From Kuschelorhynchus macadamiae (taxonomy: Eukaryota; Arthropoda; Insecta; Coleoptera; Curculionidae): DNA of 64,000 bases. The position numbers were made by a program, and so were the translations under genes. The notes beneath the pieces are model-generated. The model was given only the letters and a program-made list of their open reading frames with translations, made no database searches and was not told the DNA's origin. Below are positions 49,535 through 62,100 of this stretch, piece after piece. The stretch is taken from positions 807,501 to 871,500 of the forward strand of contig JAUTXW010000056.1 in NCBI GenBank assembly GCA_030620095.1, read 5' to 3'. Position 1 is the first letter of the stretch. Each line of letters starts with the position of its first letter.

Positions 49535-49666
49535 ATGGCAAGAAAAAAGCTGAACAGAAACCAAAGAGCTAAGAAACGTCAAGAAAAATTAGAAGAAATC
49601 GTTATAGCTTCTTTAGACGGAGTTGACATCAAAACGCACAATTCAGGTTTGCCAGTCACGCCATAG
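49535..49666 (+). CDS. Short basic open frame, copy 2
   Basis: It appears identical to the frame at 46849-46980; I see no base change that interrupts it. Confidence 0.35.
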   Translation: MARKKLNRNQRAKKRQEKLEEIVIASLDGVDIKTHNSGLPVTP

Positions 49667-49881
49667 ATAAAAAACCGTTTGAATTCGTAACCAGGCTAGA
49701 AGCAAGATTTAAAGAGCTTTTCGGCGAATAGCTTACCACCAAAACCTGTTTTAGGGTGTCGTTGCCTGAACTGAGTAGGGTAACGTGAAGAAGCACTCGA
49801 AAAAACTAAGTGGTGGGAAAAAGCAAAGTGCCGTTAGCTTCACTCACACACACAAATATACACGTTACTTAATAATTGGTA

Positions 49882-50111
49882 TTTTCCTTGTTGCCCAGTT
49901 ACCGCTGGCGAGGGGAATACTAAAAGGAATAAATAAGATATACCTGTGCCAGTTCACGCTGGCGGGCATATATTATCGTTTCCACGATTGAGTATCACAC
50001 ACAAGCAAAGGCTTTTCCCCGTGACCAGTTAACGCTGGCGAGGAAAATACTTTAAGGGTTTAATAAGGTATTCCTGTGCCAAGTTCACGCTGGCGGGCAT
50101 ATATTATTGAA
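49882..50111 (+). repeat. Leader hairpin repeat, copy 2
   Basis: Same four CCAG...CTGG hairpins as at 47196-47425. Confidence 0.75.
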
Positions 50112-50220
50112 CTCAGCTTAACATACAACACAAACAGACACTACTTGCAAACTAGCCGAAAGTAAACAAAAAACAAATAAACCAACAAAATATCCCGTCC
50201 CGTCTGTTCAAAAATTCATC

Positions 50221-50700
50221 ATGTCTGCGGAAAGCAAAATGAATGAGCTTGTTCAAGAACAAGAAGAACTAGGAAAACAAATAATCCAGCTTATCAGCAA
50301 TAGCAAGAAGGACTCTTCTTTGAGAAAAACTGAAACATATATAAAAGACCGCATCGCCACCTTAGAAAAAATATGAAAAAGTATCCAGAAAAACGACAAG
50401 GAAATAAAAAACCTAAACCTCACCGAACATGCATATTTTACCAAAAAATATGACAACCAATTAAAAGAAAAATACGAAGAAGTACTAAACTACCTAAAAA
50501 CCTGTCCAAAAGCAGAAACACCTTCAGCAAGTTCCGCCGATCCCTTGGCGGAAAAAGAACAAGAACACCGTCTGAAAAAACAAAACTTCAGGCTGCAACA
50601 ACTACAAACCGACCTAAACCAAATTGAAACGGAACTAAGCCAAGGAAAGTCCAAATCTCGCTATAAGCTTCACATGGAAAAATATCAACAATATCATTAA
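50221..50700 (+). pseudogene. Gag N-terminal fragment, copy 2
   Basis: Carries the same in-frame TGA as copy 1 (here at 50374-50376), so that stop predates the duplication. It differs from copy 1 near its end (AAGCTTCACATGG against AAGGTTCACATGG). Confidence 0.65.
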
Positions 50701-50746
50701 AGAAACAAATAAAAAATTTCCGAATAACTTAAGGATTGTACCGACA

Positions 50747-51693
50747 ATGTTATCCACGAAGCAGACAGCTAATAAGACAAGTCTCCAAGTGTATGGGTAC
50801 TTTCCAATAGCAGATGTTGCCAAGTTTGGACTTCTAAAAGCAACGCCAGTTCCGGTGAAAATCGAAAACGGATCGTATTGGAACCTCCACGTCACTAATG
50901 ACTACATAGCCGTCGACTACGACACGCAACTGTACTTCCAACTTCATGTAAACGACTTACAACAATGCATTAAACCATACCACATCCACATCAGTTTATC
51001 TGTTCACCAAGTTCAGTCAGAAACATAGAAACAAATCCTTCATGTATTATAGATGAAATATATGAACGAGCCGCTCCAAGACATTGCGCCATTGAAAAAA
51101 GCAGCATAAAAGGCATACTATGGAAACAGCTGTGCGCAGCCAATACTTGGATGTTCATATCCAGCTCTCCAACGGTAATATTTGTAATCTGCAATGGTGC
51201 GCGGGAAGATGTTGCAATAAACGCAACAGGGATAATTCAAATATCTCAAGAGTGTATAATTCAAAGAAAACAAAACATACTCACGCCTAAACGAAGCACC
51301 ACCGTTCCAGTGTTAAATAGTTATTCCAAAGCGGTCCCAAACTTATTAGGCAATGCGATCCACCAGAAACAACTAGACATTTTACCAACCGAGCCAGTGT
51401 TCGAACTGACAGACAGCCTTCATGAATTGATAAACGATCAAGAACACCAACAAGAGCAACTACAGAACATTCTTTGGCGAAACATTCACCATCATTCCAT
51501 AGCAATTAGCAGCATCACTACAATTATCATAGCCATTCTTATAATTGCAGGATGGTATACAGCCAAAATCATTGTAGCACAGCATCAACAGAAGAAACGC
51601 AACAGGAAACCAGATCACAGGACCACTCAAAACGAGGAATTTGAGTTAAGATCTCTCACTTCATCCATCGGAGACAGGCCGCAGAATGTATAA
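50747..51693 (+). pseudogene. Env C-terminal half, copy 2, frameshifted
   Basis: It matches copy 1 up to the CIKPY segment near 50980. There a net loss of 4 bp shifts the frame (CCATACCCCAATGATCC in copy 1 against CCATACCACATCC here), giving a stop at 51028. The remainder is open again in the original frame from 51151. The 4-bp loss also explains why the LTR 2 to LTR 3 spacing is 2682 rather than 2686. Confidence 0.87.
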
Positions 51694-52065
51694 TTCTCAC
51701 AATTACACATAAAATTTCTATAATTTAATAAGACAATTCTATGCATATTTAATATTTACTTAGATGGTATGTACAGTGTCTACACTGACCTTCTTACAGT
51801 CACGTCAGTTGAACCTTGCACGTTCTGATGACTATACATAATATAATGTTATTAAATTTTACTATTTTGCATCATTCAGATCGCACGCATTGTTTAATTG
51901 ATAGTTGTATAAATGGAATGTAAATCTTAGAATAAATCAGTACGTTATTAACCACGATAATTGTTACTCATTTACTACGAACAAATACCTACTACGTCCT
52001 ACATCGTCCCGCTGCTCATCTCAAGCCGAAGCTGAGCAAAGCTATTGGCAAGCAAAGCTTGCACA
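51687..52065 (+). repeat. LTR 3 (3')
   Basis: It ends GCACA and is followed by ATAT, the same 4 bp that precede LTR 1. It has one private difference, CATTCAGATC. Confidence 0.92.
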
Positions 52066-54290
52066 ATATTCTTATATCAGAGATAAAAAAGATTACTGAA
52101 GACATTACTCTAATACAAAAGGCATGATATTTTTTTTTAGTTATTTGTTGGTTTAGACCGGCTTCAGACATTAGACGTTTTTGTGCTTTTTTTTTGTCGA
52201 CAGGAATCTGGTAACTCTACCATTGTTTTACTTTTATTTTTTCACCTATAATTTTAAAATTTCTCCCCATCATTAGAATGGCGTCACCACAATATTAGTG
52301 ATTGACCTACACCGTTTGAGGCAGTGGCTAATGTTCCTTCCAACGTGTAATTTGTACGGTGCTGTATAATTACGGCAAATGGACGGCCTTTTATTCGATA
52401 AAAGGCGAAGGACAGTTATTATTGTCTTGACATGAAAAATAATTTATGACTTTGAGCAGTTAAAGCTCGAGAAGAGGTCGCTAAAGCTGTGCTTATTCTG
52501 CCATGTAATCGAAAAGAACAAGAAGCAGGGAAGGAATAATTCATTTAAAGAATCTTTCCTTTTTCTATATAATTATAAATGTCAAAGAGAAGAAAACATT
52601 GAAAAAGAAATTTACAGTAATGTAAATATAAAGCAATACGATTCTTTATGTTATTTCAATAGAGGGATGGGAAATCTTATAAAATGTTAGACCAATATAT
52701 ATACATAAAGAAAAAGAAAGAAAAAGTTATTCTAAGAAAACTTAAATATCTAGGGTTACTATCAGCCAAAGGAAATTTTCCAAAAATTTATTCGCATTTG
52801 AAATGTGTAGACAAGGAATTGTGCTACTTATATGTCTTGCTTTTCCCGTCTTTTTAATTGAATTTTTTTCTTAAAAAAATACTTCTACAAAAAAATAAGT
52901 ATGATAGCATGAATTTTTAGTTTTATCTGTATTATATATTTTTAACTTAGTTTAAAGGCTGAGGATTTTAGAGTTTCTCTTTTTATCTTTTGCCTATAAA
53001 ATGAACCTAATTATAATCAGTTTAAACTATCCTAGAATATTATTTAAATAAATATAGGGTTACCAGACAACAGGAATTTTACTGACATGACCGGAATTTT
53101 GGAAAAACTGTAATTGTCAGGATTTCTTGAAATTGAAAGAGGAAAATATAAGTAAAAAAAATATATATATTTACTAATCATTCTGGTAACAAAAAATAAA
53201 ATAATCAAACCTTAACAAAATGAGTAAATTATTGGTTACTTAAGTATATTAATTAATTTATTCGGTTAAACAATTTCGTACTTTTTATTACTTGATATTG
53301 CTTTTAGCAACTGTTGGTCTTTTATAACCATTTTACGAAATTCTTTATACGATGTGTTCTTGAAATTATACTGTGTAAGAGTAAAGCCTTAACAGAAGGT
53401 GTAGACAATATGTGTCTATACTTAGTTCACTGTTCTCCCATTAAAAAGAAAACTTACCCAACGTTGGCATTTTGTGCTTGGATTGCAAATATGATAGTGC
53501 AAATTTTGTTGAGTTGTGGCAGTTTCTACACGCTTATGATTATTTCAAAAAAGTCAAAGAAAGAAACTACTTTCTCGTAATCACAGGATTTTGAAAACCA
53601 AGGTTTATTGTTTGAAGGTTATGAAGTCAATAGAATGTGGTATAAAGATTCCTGCACCTAATTAGATTGCAACCGAGATTTGTGAAAATGTTTCGGAAGG
53701 ATCGCTGGCGTAACCAATCCTAATCAGCGGAATTATAGTGTCAAATATTACAAGGTGGCATAAGTTATACAACCTTCGGGGTGTAGAACTCCTGTGTGTG
53801 AGATAATTAATAAAAATGTGGTCGGAGGAACCCAGAGCAGCGAAAATGGAAGACTCATAATGCTCTGGGTGATATATCATCGGATCTGTTTGATTAAAGA
53901 TTCAGTCTTGTACAAGATAGATTACTACGAACGTTTTTATGGTTTTTCACTATCTTCCTTCAATTCATATTGCTTGTTAGGCACATTAATAATTTTATAA
54001 TTTTAATAATTTTAATTTTATATACCAGTTGTTGTTAGTCGTATTTTTGCTCTGAATACACAAAATATATTTTCATCTGAATCAAGTAAGACTCTTGTTT
54101 TATAACTTATAATTGAATGTCTGTATATTCCTAATGTATCGTTTCATTTTCCATTGAACGAACGCTTTCTCAGACTTTATAAGTCTTACATTTTCTTTAA
54201 ATTCCTTTAACTAGTTTTGTTTAGCAAAAAAACTCCTATATTCCTAATTTTTAAAAGCATTTTGAGCTCCAGTTATCGACAAGTTGGTAA
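52066..54290. other. Gene-free AT-rich region
   Basis: No recognisable gene or repeat. Open frames at 53314-53580 and 53662-53880 lack motifs. Confidence 0.45.
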
Positions 54291-55640
54291 GTAGCAGCAC
54301 GGAAAATATTACAAAATTTTACACACCTTCAAAATGTTACTATTTTTTTTATTTTAGTTAACGCTATTTAGTTCAGTATATAATCATTTAGTAACACATA
54401 TAAATATAATGCATTTTCAAACATTTTTTTGGTCGCCAATTTTATTAGATTCCGAGCAATATTTTACCAGTTTCTACCTAGACCACACTTGAATTGAGGC
54501 TTAATTTAAAATAAATTCAGTAAGTTGTTTTTACATTGACACACATCGCCATTTGTTAAGCTATGTTGAATTCATACCTAGTCTATCCCGTAACATTTAA
54601 CTCTTCTGGGAAATTTAAAGTCAACTAAATAAGAATTTTTAACGTTGATTTTTTATAAATTAATTTTATTTGGTTACCATTCCGTTTCGCCATCATGAAT
54701 TCGTACCACAACTTTACCAGTTTTTTTCTATATCACCCTAATTAAAATTTAAACTGAATCTAATAGGTAGTCTTTCCAGGCTGATTTTTTTTAGGCCGCC
54801 TTTTTGTTTTGCTGTCTTGGATTATTACCAAAATATTACCAGTTCACTCCTATGTAATACTTGATTTTTGTGAAAAATTGGAGTTAAATTGGATAATTAG
54901 TTTTTTTAGTAATAATTTTTTTGACGTTTCATTAGGCCGCCATCTTGTTTCGGATATTGGGTAAGTAGTTTTTAAGCTATGCCGCGAACTAACAGACAGA
55001 CGAACCCACGAAAATGATAAGAAATATTTTGTGGCATCTAGGCACGCTAAAACCTGAAGATATGTAAAATTTGAGAGGGTGATTTTTTCGCGATTACAAA
55101 CATTTTATTTAGCCGCCATTTTGTTTGGCCATCTTGAATTAGTACCACAGGTTTACTAGTTAATCCATATACCACAATTACTTATGGCACACAATTTGAA
55201 TTCAATTCATTATGCAGTTTTTTCATGACGAATTTTTAAATATTTTATTAAGCCGCCATTTCGTTCCGAGCTCTTGGATTCATAGAAAAATGTTACCGGT
55301 TGATTCCAACATAATACTTGGTGTTTCTGCAATATTGGGGGTTAGTTGGATAAGTACTTTTTTAATAATAATATTTTTAACATTTCGCTACGCCGCCATT
55401 TTGTTTCGCTATGTTGGATTTTTTGCAAAATGTTACCAGGTCATCGCCATATGACCCTAAATTTTTGACCGAAATTTGAAGTCAATCGGGTAAGTAGTTT
55501 TTTAGCTATGCCGCGAACAGACAGACAAACAGACCAACGGAATTGAGAAAACATGTTTTTAGGCACTAAAGGACCCTGAAACGTGAAGATTTGAAAAAAT
55601 CTCGGAAGATGATTTTTTCTCGATTAGAATACTTCCTTTT
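54291..55640. repeat. Satellite-like array, units of about 130-142 bp with higher-order structure
   Basis: A unit start GCCGCCATTTTGTTT (with variants) recurs at about 54674, 54799, 54937, 55113, 55252 and 55394, and a more diverged start near 54434. Each is followed by (C/T)TTGGATT, TTACCAGTT.A and an ATTTGAAGTCAA-like block. A longer tract GTAGTTTTT.AGCTATGCCGC with GAAC..ACAGACAGAC occurs at 54964 and 55494, 530 bp apart, together with a following GATTTTTTC(G/T)CGATTA block, so the array has a second-level repeat of about four units. No coding potential. Confidence 0.75.
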
Positions 55641-56777
55641 TATGAAGTATTCTAATATAAAATATCTGAAAGGGGAAGTAAAAATGCATAAAACAACAGT
55701 GGTAACATAAGTATTTAGTAACCAGCTGCAGCATTTTAGTGAGTTGTAATATTATATCTTAACTTCAGATAAGAATGTCGCTAGTTGTAAGGCAAATAAT
55801 ATCCATTTGTTTGTCAAGTTTTGTTAAGATAGTGTACTATAATGACTCTAAAATCATCGAAAGTGGATATAAGAATGGTTATTTAAAAAATTAAGCTCTA
55901 CCTTATCTAAAAGAGCAAATATATTTCTTTGCAAAGAAGTAATCTCACAACATTTTATTTTAACTTGAAATCGAGTAAGCATTTTTTTATTGCGTGTAAT
56001 TTGCCAGTGATTAAATATTTAGCTTTAGTACTTAGCATCAAGAACAAGAACATAACTGTTAATTAAAAATATTTATTATGAAACCCGCGATAAGCAGACA
56101 TTTTCTATCAAAAGTTATGTACGTAAAATTTTATATTTTTATTAAATTGCTATTGTATTATATTTGCAACATTAACAAATCGTTGAATACGCAAGTGCTT
56201 GATTTCAACTTTTCGTTGTCAAACATTATATTTTTAACACTAGGGGGCTATTTTAACTATTAGTATACTTACATATTAAACACACTAAAAGTGTATACGG
56301 TAATTAATTATTTCTAATGTTAAGTAACTAATTTAATATTTATTAATTCATGTTGTGAAAGTTTTACATCACTCCATAATTAATAAACAGGACTCTAAAT
56401 AAGTTCGTCATTAAATAAATAATTTATTTAATTCGCAATTGTTTTAATTGAACAAACTGAGCGATTCGGTTACGGTTTTAATTTTATCGGTCTGCCATTA
56501 ATAAAATATCTCCCATCCTAATTTATAAGCGGCCTCAAAATAAATTACTATTTATTTTGTATAAATTTCGTCGAATTGCCACCGCAACATGCGGAATGAC
56601 CGATGTTAATAATCCCTGTTTTAATAACCGTGCATATTCATTTTCTGTTCTATTTATAATATTCCGATCATTATTTGGAGATAACAATAAAATAATGTAT
56701 GTTAAAATATATTAAAATAAAGCTTTTAATAATTGATCATCTAGGTAACATTTTCTGGCATTTTAGTTCACGTTAAT

Positions 56778-56779
<2 letters not shown>
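55641..56779. other. Gene-free AT-rich region
   Basis: Apart from a perfect inverted pair AGAATACTTC / GAAGTATTCT at 55626-55652, nothing recognisable. Confidence 0.45.

Positions 56780-56837
<58 letters not shown>
56780..56837. repeat. (TA)n microsatellite at the proviral insertion point
   Basis: About 28 TA units abut the proposed left end of the following LTR. Gypsy-clade elements of the 17.6/297 type are known to favour TATAT targets. Confidence 0.92.
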
Positions 56838-56840
<3 letters not shown>

Positions 56841-57317
56841 ATATCTATTCTCACCAGCTATTTCATCATACAAGTTATGCTAACCTTGGTTCCCAGACTA
56901 TCAGCTATCACCCGCCAACGCAGTTATTCAGAAAGCCAAGCTTATCTCAATAACAAAGTATCACATAACAGTCAACAACGTAGATCATCCTATTCTCATA
57001 AACAGCAGGTGTTACTTGTTTACGAAAACAAGTTCTATACCAAGAAAACTTCATCAGCAGAACCCACGTCCTGACCCAAGTGTTCAAGAACGAAGTAAAC
57101 AGTTCCCACTGAGTCAGCATAACGAAACATATAAATAGTTATTTTTCTTTGTATAAAGTTAGTTCAGTAGTACAGTTCAGTACAGTTCAGTCTAGCTTGA
57201 ATTCATTTTGTTAAATATTACTCTTTGCAAGTTCAAATGTATATATTTTAATTTGTATTATTTTTGAGTAATAAAATAATTTTTTAAAAAGTAATTTGGC
57301 AAGAAAGTGATTTAACA
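56837..57317 (+). repeat. 5' LTR
   Basis: It begins TGTTATATC and ends ATTTAACA, so the ends TGTTA and TAACA form an inverted pair. CATATAAATAG near 57128-57138 can serve as TATA box, followed by the repeated TAGTTCAGTA/CAGTTCAG tract at the likely start site. AATAAA lies at about 57270. The left edge merges with the TA microsatellite and is uncertain by a few bases. Confidence 0.75.
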
Positions 57318-57320
57318 AAC

Positions 57321-57332
57321 TGGCGCAGTCGG
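57321..57332 (+). other. Primer-binding site (TGGCGCAGTCGG)
   Basis: It lies 3 bp after the LTR end. This sequence matches the tRNA-Ser-type primer site known from Drosophila 17.6/297-like elements. Confidence 0.8.
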
Positions 57333-57888
57333 ACGGAGTATCCCAATCCATTGTTCAGAAGAACCTGTAAAAAACAAGAAAAACAGAGAAAATCACGACC
57401 CGACGTCACCAACTTGCAGTCAATCTACGGATTAGGAACACCTAGTGAAGCCCCTGGTAGAATTTGCTGCAGAGAACACGACGAAGTCTGATGTTTCTAC
57501 TAGTAACGTAAGACTGAATCATCTCGTTTATTAATTTTCTTTTTTTTCAATTTTCCAAAAATATTGAAATTTTTATTCAAATTCAAATTTAAGGAAACTG
57601 TTCGATTTTTCAATTTTGATAATTAGTTAACGAAAAACTGAATTCAAAAACAAATTTGAAAAATCCAAAAGAATATTTTAATTTCAAATTTTGATTATAC
57701 AGTTAATCAAATTTCAAGAAAAAACTTAAATTTTGTAGATTTTAGTATTGCTTTATTTTACGTTGATTTGTGTACTACTTTACGTACTGCCAATCAACCT
57801 AAATTCTTAATTTTAAGTTCGTATCCTTTTTATATAATATTGTGTGCCTATATTATTTCATTTTGATATTGTGATATATTTAGCAACC
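57333..57888 (+). other. Untranslated leader of the provirus
   Basis: About 550 bp without an open frame, AT-rich, with repeated TTCAAATTT and AATTTT-like blocks. The splice donor for env mRNA would be expected here or early in gag; I cannot choose one. Confidence 0.5.
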
Positions 57889-59172
57889 ATGACTGATAAC
57901 GGAATACAAAATGTCCCTGAGACACCCGAAATTGAACCGTATAAATTATCTGAAATATTTTCGATAATTCCTGAATACGATGGTGATCAAATTTTTCTCC
58001 AAACATTTCTCAATGCTTGTGATTGTGCTTACAATATGTCTACACGCGATCAAAAAAATTTATTAGTAATCCACATAAAAAAATAAATTACGTGCTAGAG
58101 CAGCGCAGCTAATAAGCTCTCGCAATCCTATTTCTTACTTAGAAATAAAACAACTTTTAAATTCTCACTTCGGAGATACGCGAGACTTGTCTTCTTTAAT
58201 ACAAGACTTACAACGTATCAAACAATTACCTAATGAGAGTCCTTTAACCTTCCTCAACCGACTTCAAGTGCTAAATGCAAAAATGCACGCTAATATACAA
58301 AAGTCTAATCTCACCCCATAACAGAAACAAGCTCAAATAACCCTGATCGAATCCATGTCCCTGAGCACCCTCTTAGCTGGTCTCGAACCCCGTATTGGAC
58401 ATATAATTCGTGCCAGTAACCCAAGAGATCTTCTTGAAGCCCAATTCAATTGTCCTATTTCGAATCACAAAAAGTTTCAAAACCGAACCCACCAAAGCCA
58501 TTCAATCAACCTTTGAAAAAACCAAACTTTCAAACACAAAAATGTTTTAAATGTGGACGTATTGGTCATTCAGCAAATCAATGCCATGCCAATAACGGAC
58601 AACCACGTCCCAATTTTTCCCAAAACTCAAATTTTCAGCGACCCCAGTTTGCCCCGCAAACAAATTCTTTTCAGTCACACAGACCAAACATGCAACAACA
58701 AAGAAGCCCAAATACGCAAACCCCAAATATTACAAATAACTAATCAAATCAGAATAATTTCCAACGTCAACCGAATTTTAATTATTCTCGACCTACAGTA
58801 ATTCAGAAAAATCCTAATTTCAAAGCTCACTTAGTTAGCACCGATAACAGTCAAGAAAAATATTTTAACGACTATCAACAAGATTACCAAGATCCCTCAT
58901 TCTTTTCTTATGAAGACCCCTCTACTTTATTCGAAAACGAATACGACAATTCTTATGAGAATCCAGATCCCAATTTAAACTTTAACGAGCCAATCGAAGA
59001 GCACCAAAATTTTCCAATCGAAGAAAATCGAAATTTTCTTTTATCCCCAGATCAAACCCATCCACCCAATCAAGCCCCTATAGAAACAAATCAAATGCAA
59101 GCACAAATCGAAACTCTCACGCTAGACGATATGAATCCCTCACTCAATTTCCCCGAACAACTATTTCTTTAA
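57889..59172 (+). pseudogene. gag: Gag, broken
   Basis: The structural polyprotein that forms the virus-like core. It starts MTDNGIQNVPETPEIEPYKL and continues with a capsid-like region (LQTFLNACDCAYN; LLNSHFGDTRDLSSLIQDL; SPLTFLNRLQVLNAKMHANI). A zinc knuckle CFKCGRIGHSANQC (58540-58585, CX2CX4HX4C) follows, then an Asn/Pro-rich tail. Breaks: an A-run (about 58077-58083) shifts the frame and creates a stop at 58084; TAA at 58320; a further frameshift near 58440; and TAA at 58741. The 3' end overlaps pol in a frame shifted by -1. Confidence 0.85.
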
Positions 59173-62100
59173 ATCCCTTCCTTGCTATAAATCCCAAAAA
59201 TCTTTACTATATTAAAGACGCAACAAATACTTTCAAACTACTCATAGATTCTGGTGCAGGTATTTCAATTTTCAAAGAAAATACAGTAAAGAACTTTCCA
59301 AATCGTTTCCCCGAAAATGCAACAATTCAAGGCATTACCGAACAAAAACTTTTAATAACTGAATCAACTTTGATAAATTTTAAAAACGGTGACCCTCACA
59401 AAGTCTATATTTACAACTTAGACATTGATTTTGACGGAATTCTAGGTCTTGACTTCCTAGAACACTACGAATGTACAATCGATTTAAAAAATAAACAACT
59501 TATTACCAATTTTAAAACACTACCACTGTATAAAGTTGAAGACAATTACTCTTCAACAGAACTCGAAACATACGAGGCAAATAAAAATAAAATAACTATA
59601 CAAGGTAGAACAGAACAAGTTTTTAAATTAAAATGTCATCTAATCAATACCGATGCTATTTTATCCCGAAAAGAAATAGAAAAAGTACATATCCCAAATG
59701 CCCTTGTCCATGTCAATCAAAAAGGCGAATTTTTGACAACAATTATCAATGCGAACGCAATCCCAAAAACAACTGATTTTTCAAATATCGAAATAGAACC
59801 ATTTTCGATACACACACTTCTTAATTTCAATCTTCCCGAATCTCCCGAATTTCAAACTTCAAATAGAATCCCGATTATTAGATCCCAGCCTAGACTTGAC
59901 CATTTAAACGAAGAAGAAAAAGAATTAATCACAAATCTTTGTGTCAATTTCGAAGACATTTTCTATCTAGAAGATGACAACCTTTCCTTCACAAGTGAAA
60001 TCAAACATAAGATAGACACGAATAATACAAAGCCCATTTTTACTAAATCTTATAGATATCCCCAAATACATAAACAAGAGGTTAAAACGCAAGTAAACAA
60101 CATGTTACAACAAGGTATAATTAGACCATCAATTTCTCCCTGGTCATCTCCCGTTTGGGTTATACCGAAAAAATCGACTCTAGTAATAAACAAAAATGGA
60201 GAATCTAATAGATTATAGAATATTGAACGAATCCACTGTTAATGATAAATATCCACTTCCTAATATCTCAGATTTACTTGACCAGCTTGGACAGTGTCAA
60301 TATTTCACTACGCTTGATCTCGCTTCTGGTTTCCATCAGATAGAGATAGATCCTAAAGATATTTCAAAAACAGCGTTCTCAGTAGAAAACGGTCATTATG
60401 AATTTTTACGAATGCCCTTCGGACTAAAGAATGCCCCATCTACATTCCAACGTGGAAAAAATGGACAATATTCTTTTAGGAATCTTAAATGAACGATGTC
60501 TTGTCTATATGGACGATATTATAGTTTATTCCGCTACAATTGACGAACATATCCATCGATTACGCGAAGTTTTCAAACGACTAAGAAAAGCTAATCTTAA
60601 AATACAACCAGACAAATGCGAATTTTTACGCAAAGAGGTAGCATATCTTGGACACGTAATAACTAAAGACGGTGTTAAAACAAATCCAGCAAAAATTGAA
60701 TGTATTCAAAATTTTCCCCAACCAAAAAATCCTAAGGATATAAAATCTTTCCTTGGCTTAGCAGGTTATTATCGACGATTCATTCGAAAATTTCTAAACC
60801 ACTTACTCGTTTACTCAAAAAAGAAATAAAATTTGACTTGAATTCTGATTGCAAAGAATCTTTTGATGAACTGAAAAAATTGCTAATTTCTGACCCAATT
60901 CTTATATACCCAAATTTTGACGAACCATTTCTTTTGACCACAGATGCTAGTGCTTTTGCAATAGGCGCTGTGTTATCACAAGGACCTGTAGGAAAAGATT
61001 TACCAATTGGCTATGCATCTAGAACCCTATGTAAAGCCGAAACAAACTATTCATTTATTGAACGTGAACTCCTTGCAATCGTATGGGCAGTAAAACATTT
61101 TCGCCCGTATCTTTTTGGCAGAAAATTTAAACTAATCACAGACCACCGCCCTCTTACTTGGCTTTTTTCAATCAAAGACCCAGGTAGTAGACTCGCACGC
61201 TGGAGACTTAAACTCGAAGAATATGATTATGAAATAATTTACAAACCCGGTAAGATCAATAAAAACGCAGACGCATTACCAAGAATTAAAATTAATCATT
61301 TTAATCAATGCGCAAAATTCCAATCAAAACTCTCTATTTTTGCGACAAATTAAGACGATGACGAAAAATCTAATAACTCAAATTTAAATTTCGATAATGA
61401 AAAAATAATTGAAGATTACAACACATTTGTTAATATGTACGAAACAAAATCTTTAATTGATTATTCAAAAATTGAAACTTCAAACGAACAACTTCTAAAT
61501 AAATCACATAAAAACATAATACCCTTTTTTCAACCAAAGAATTTAGGAGAATTACATCATGAAATATTAGAAGACATTTTTGAAGAAAATGCAGATTTTT
61601 CAATACAAAAACTAAATATTTTCTCTAGTAAAACAGTTAAAAATCGGAAGTATTACATAATTCCTTTGTTACTCGATCCAGAAAATGTAGTCCAACATCT
61701 TTTCTATATTATTTATACAGGACAAAACGAATTTGACCTTTCGTCAACATATTTTCTTGAAAATAAAATAGACCTTCCTATTCTTGAAATATTTTCTTTT
61801 ATCTTTGCAGACAAAGATATTAAAATATGTATTTGTCAAAATATTGTAACCATCCCAGATAAAAACCAAATACCAATTATATTGGAACAATACCATTTAG
61901 GCAAAAGTAATTTACATCGCGGAATTAACGAAACTTTAAGACGCATCAAAGAAAAATATAATTGGCCCAGATTAAAGATGTAGAAAATTTTATAAAAAGT
62001 TGTGAAACATGTCAAAAAATTAAAATATGCCGAAAAAATGTAAGCAACCCTTTAGTGATAACAGAAACACCGAAAACACCATTTGAACGAATAAATATCG

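Larger units (their letters stand above)
46319..52065 (+). mobile_element. Composite errantivirus-type LTR element: three LTRs, two internal regions
   Basis: The order is LTR (46319-46697), internal (46698-49004), LTR (49005-49383), internal (49384-51686), LTR (51687-52065). Every LTR is 379 bp, starts TG and ends CA. The outer flanks are ATAT (46315-46318) and ATAT (52066-52069), a 4-bp target duplication typical of gypsy-clade elements. No such duplication lies around the middle LTR. Each internal region holds a primer site, a small open frame, a hairpin repeat, the N-terminal part of gag and the C-terminal part of env, with pol missing. This insect endogenous element cannot move on its own. 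Confidence 0.93.
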
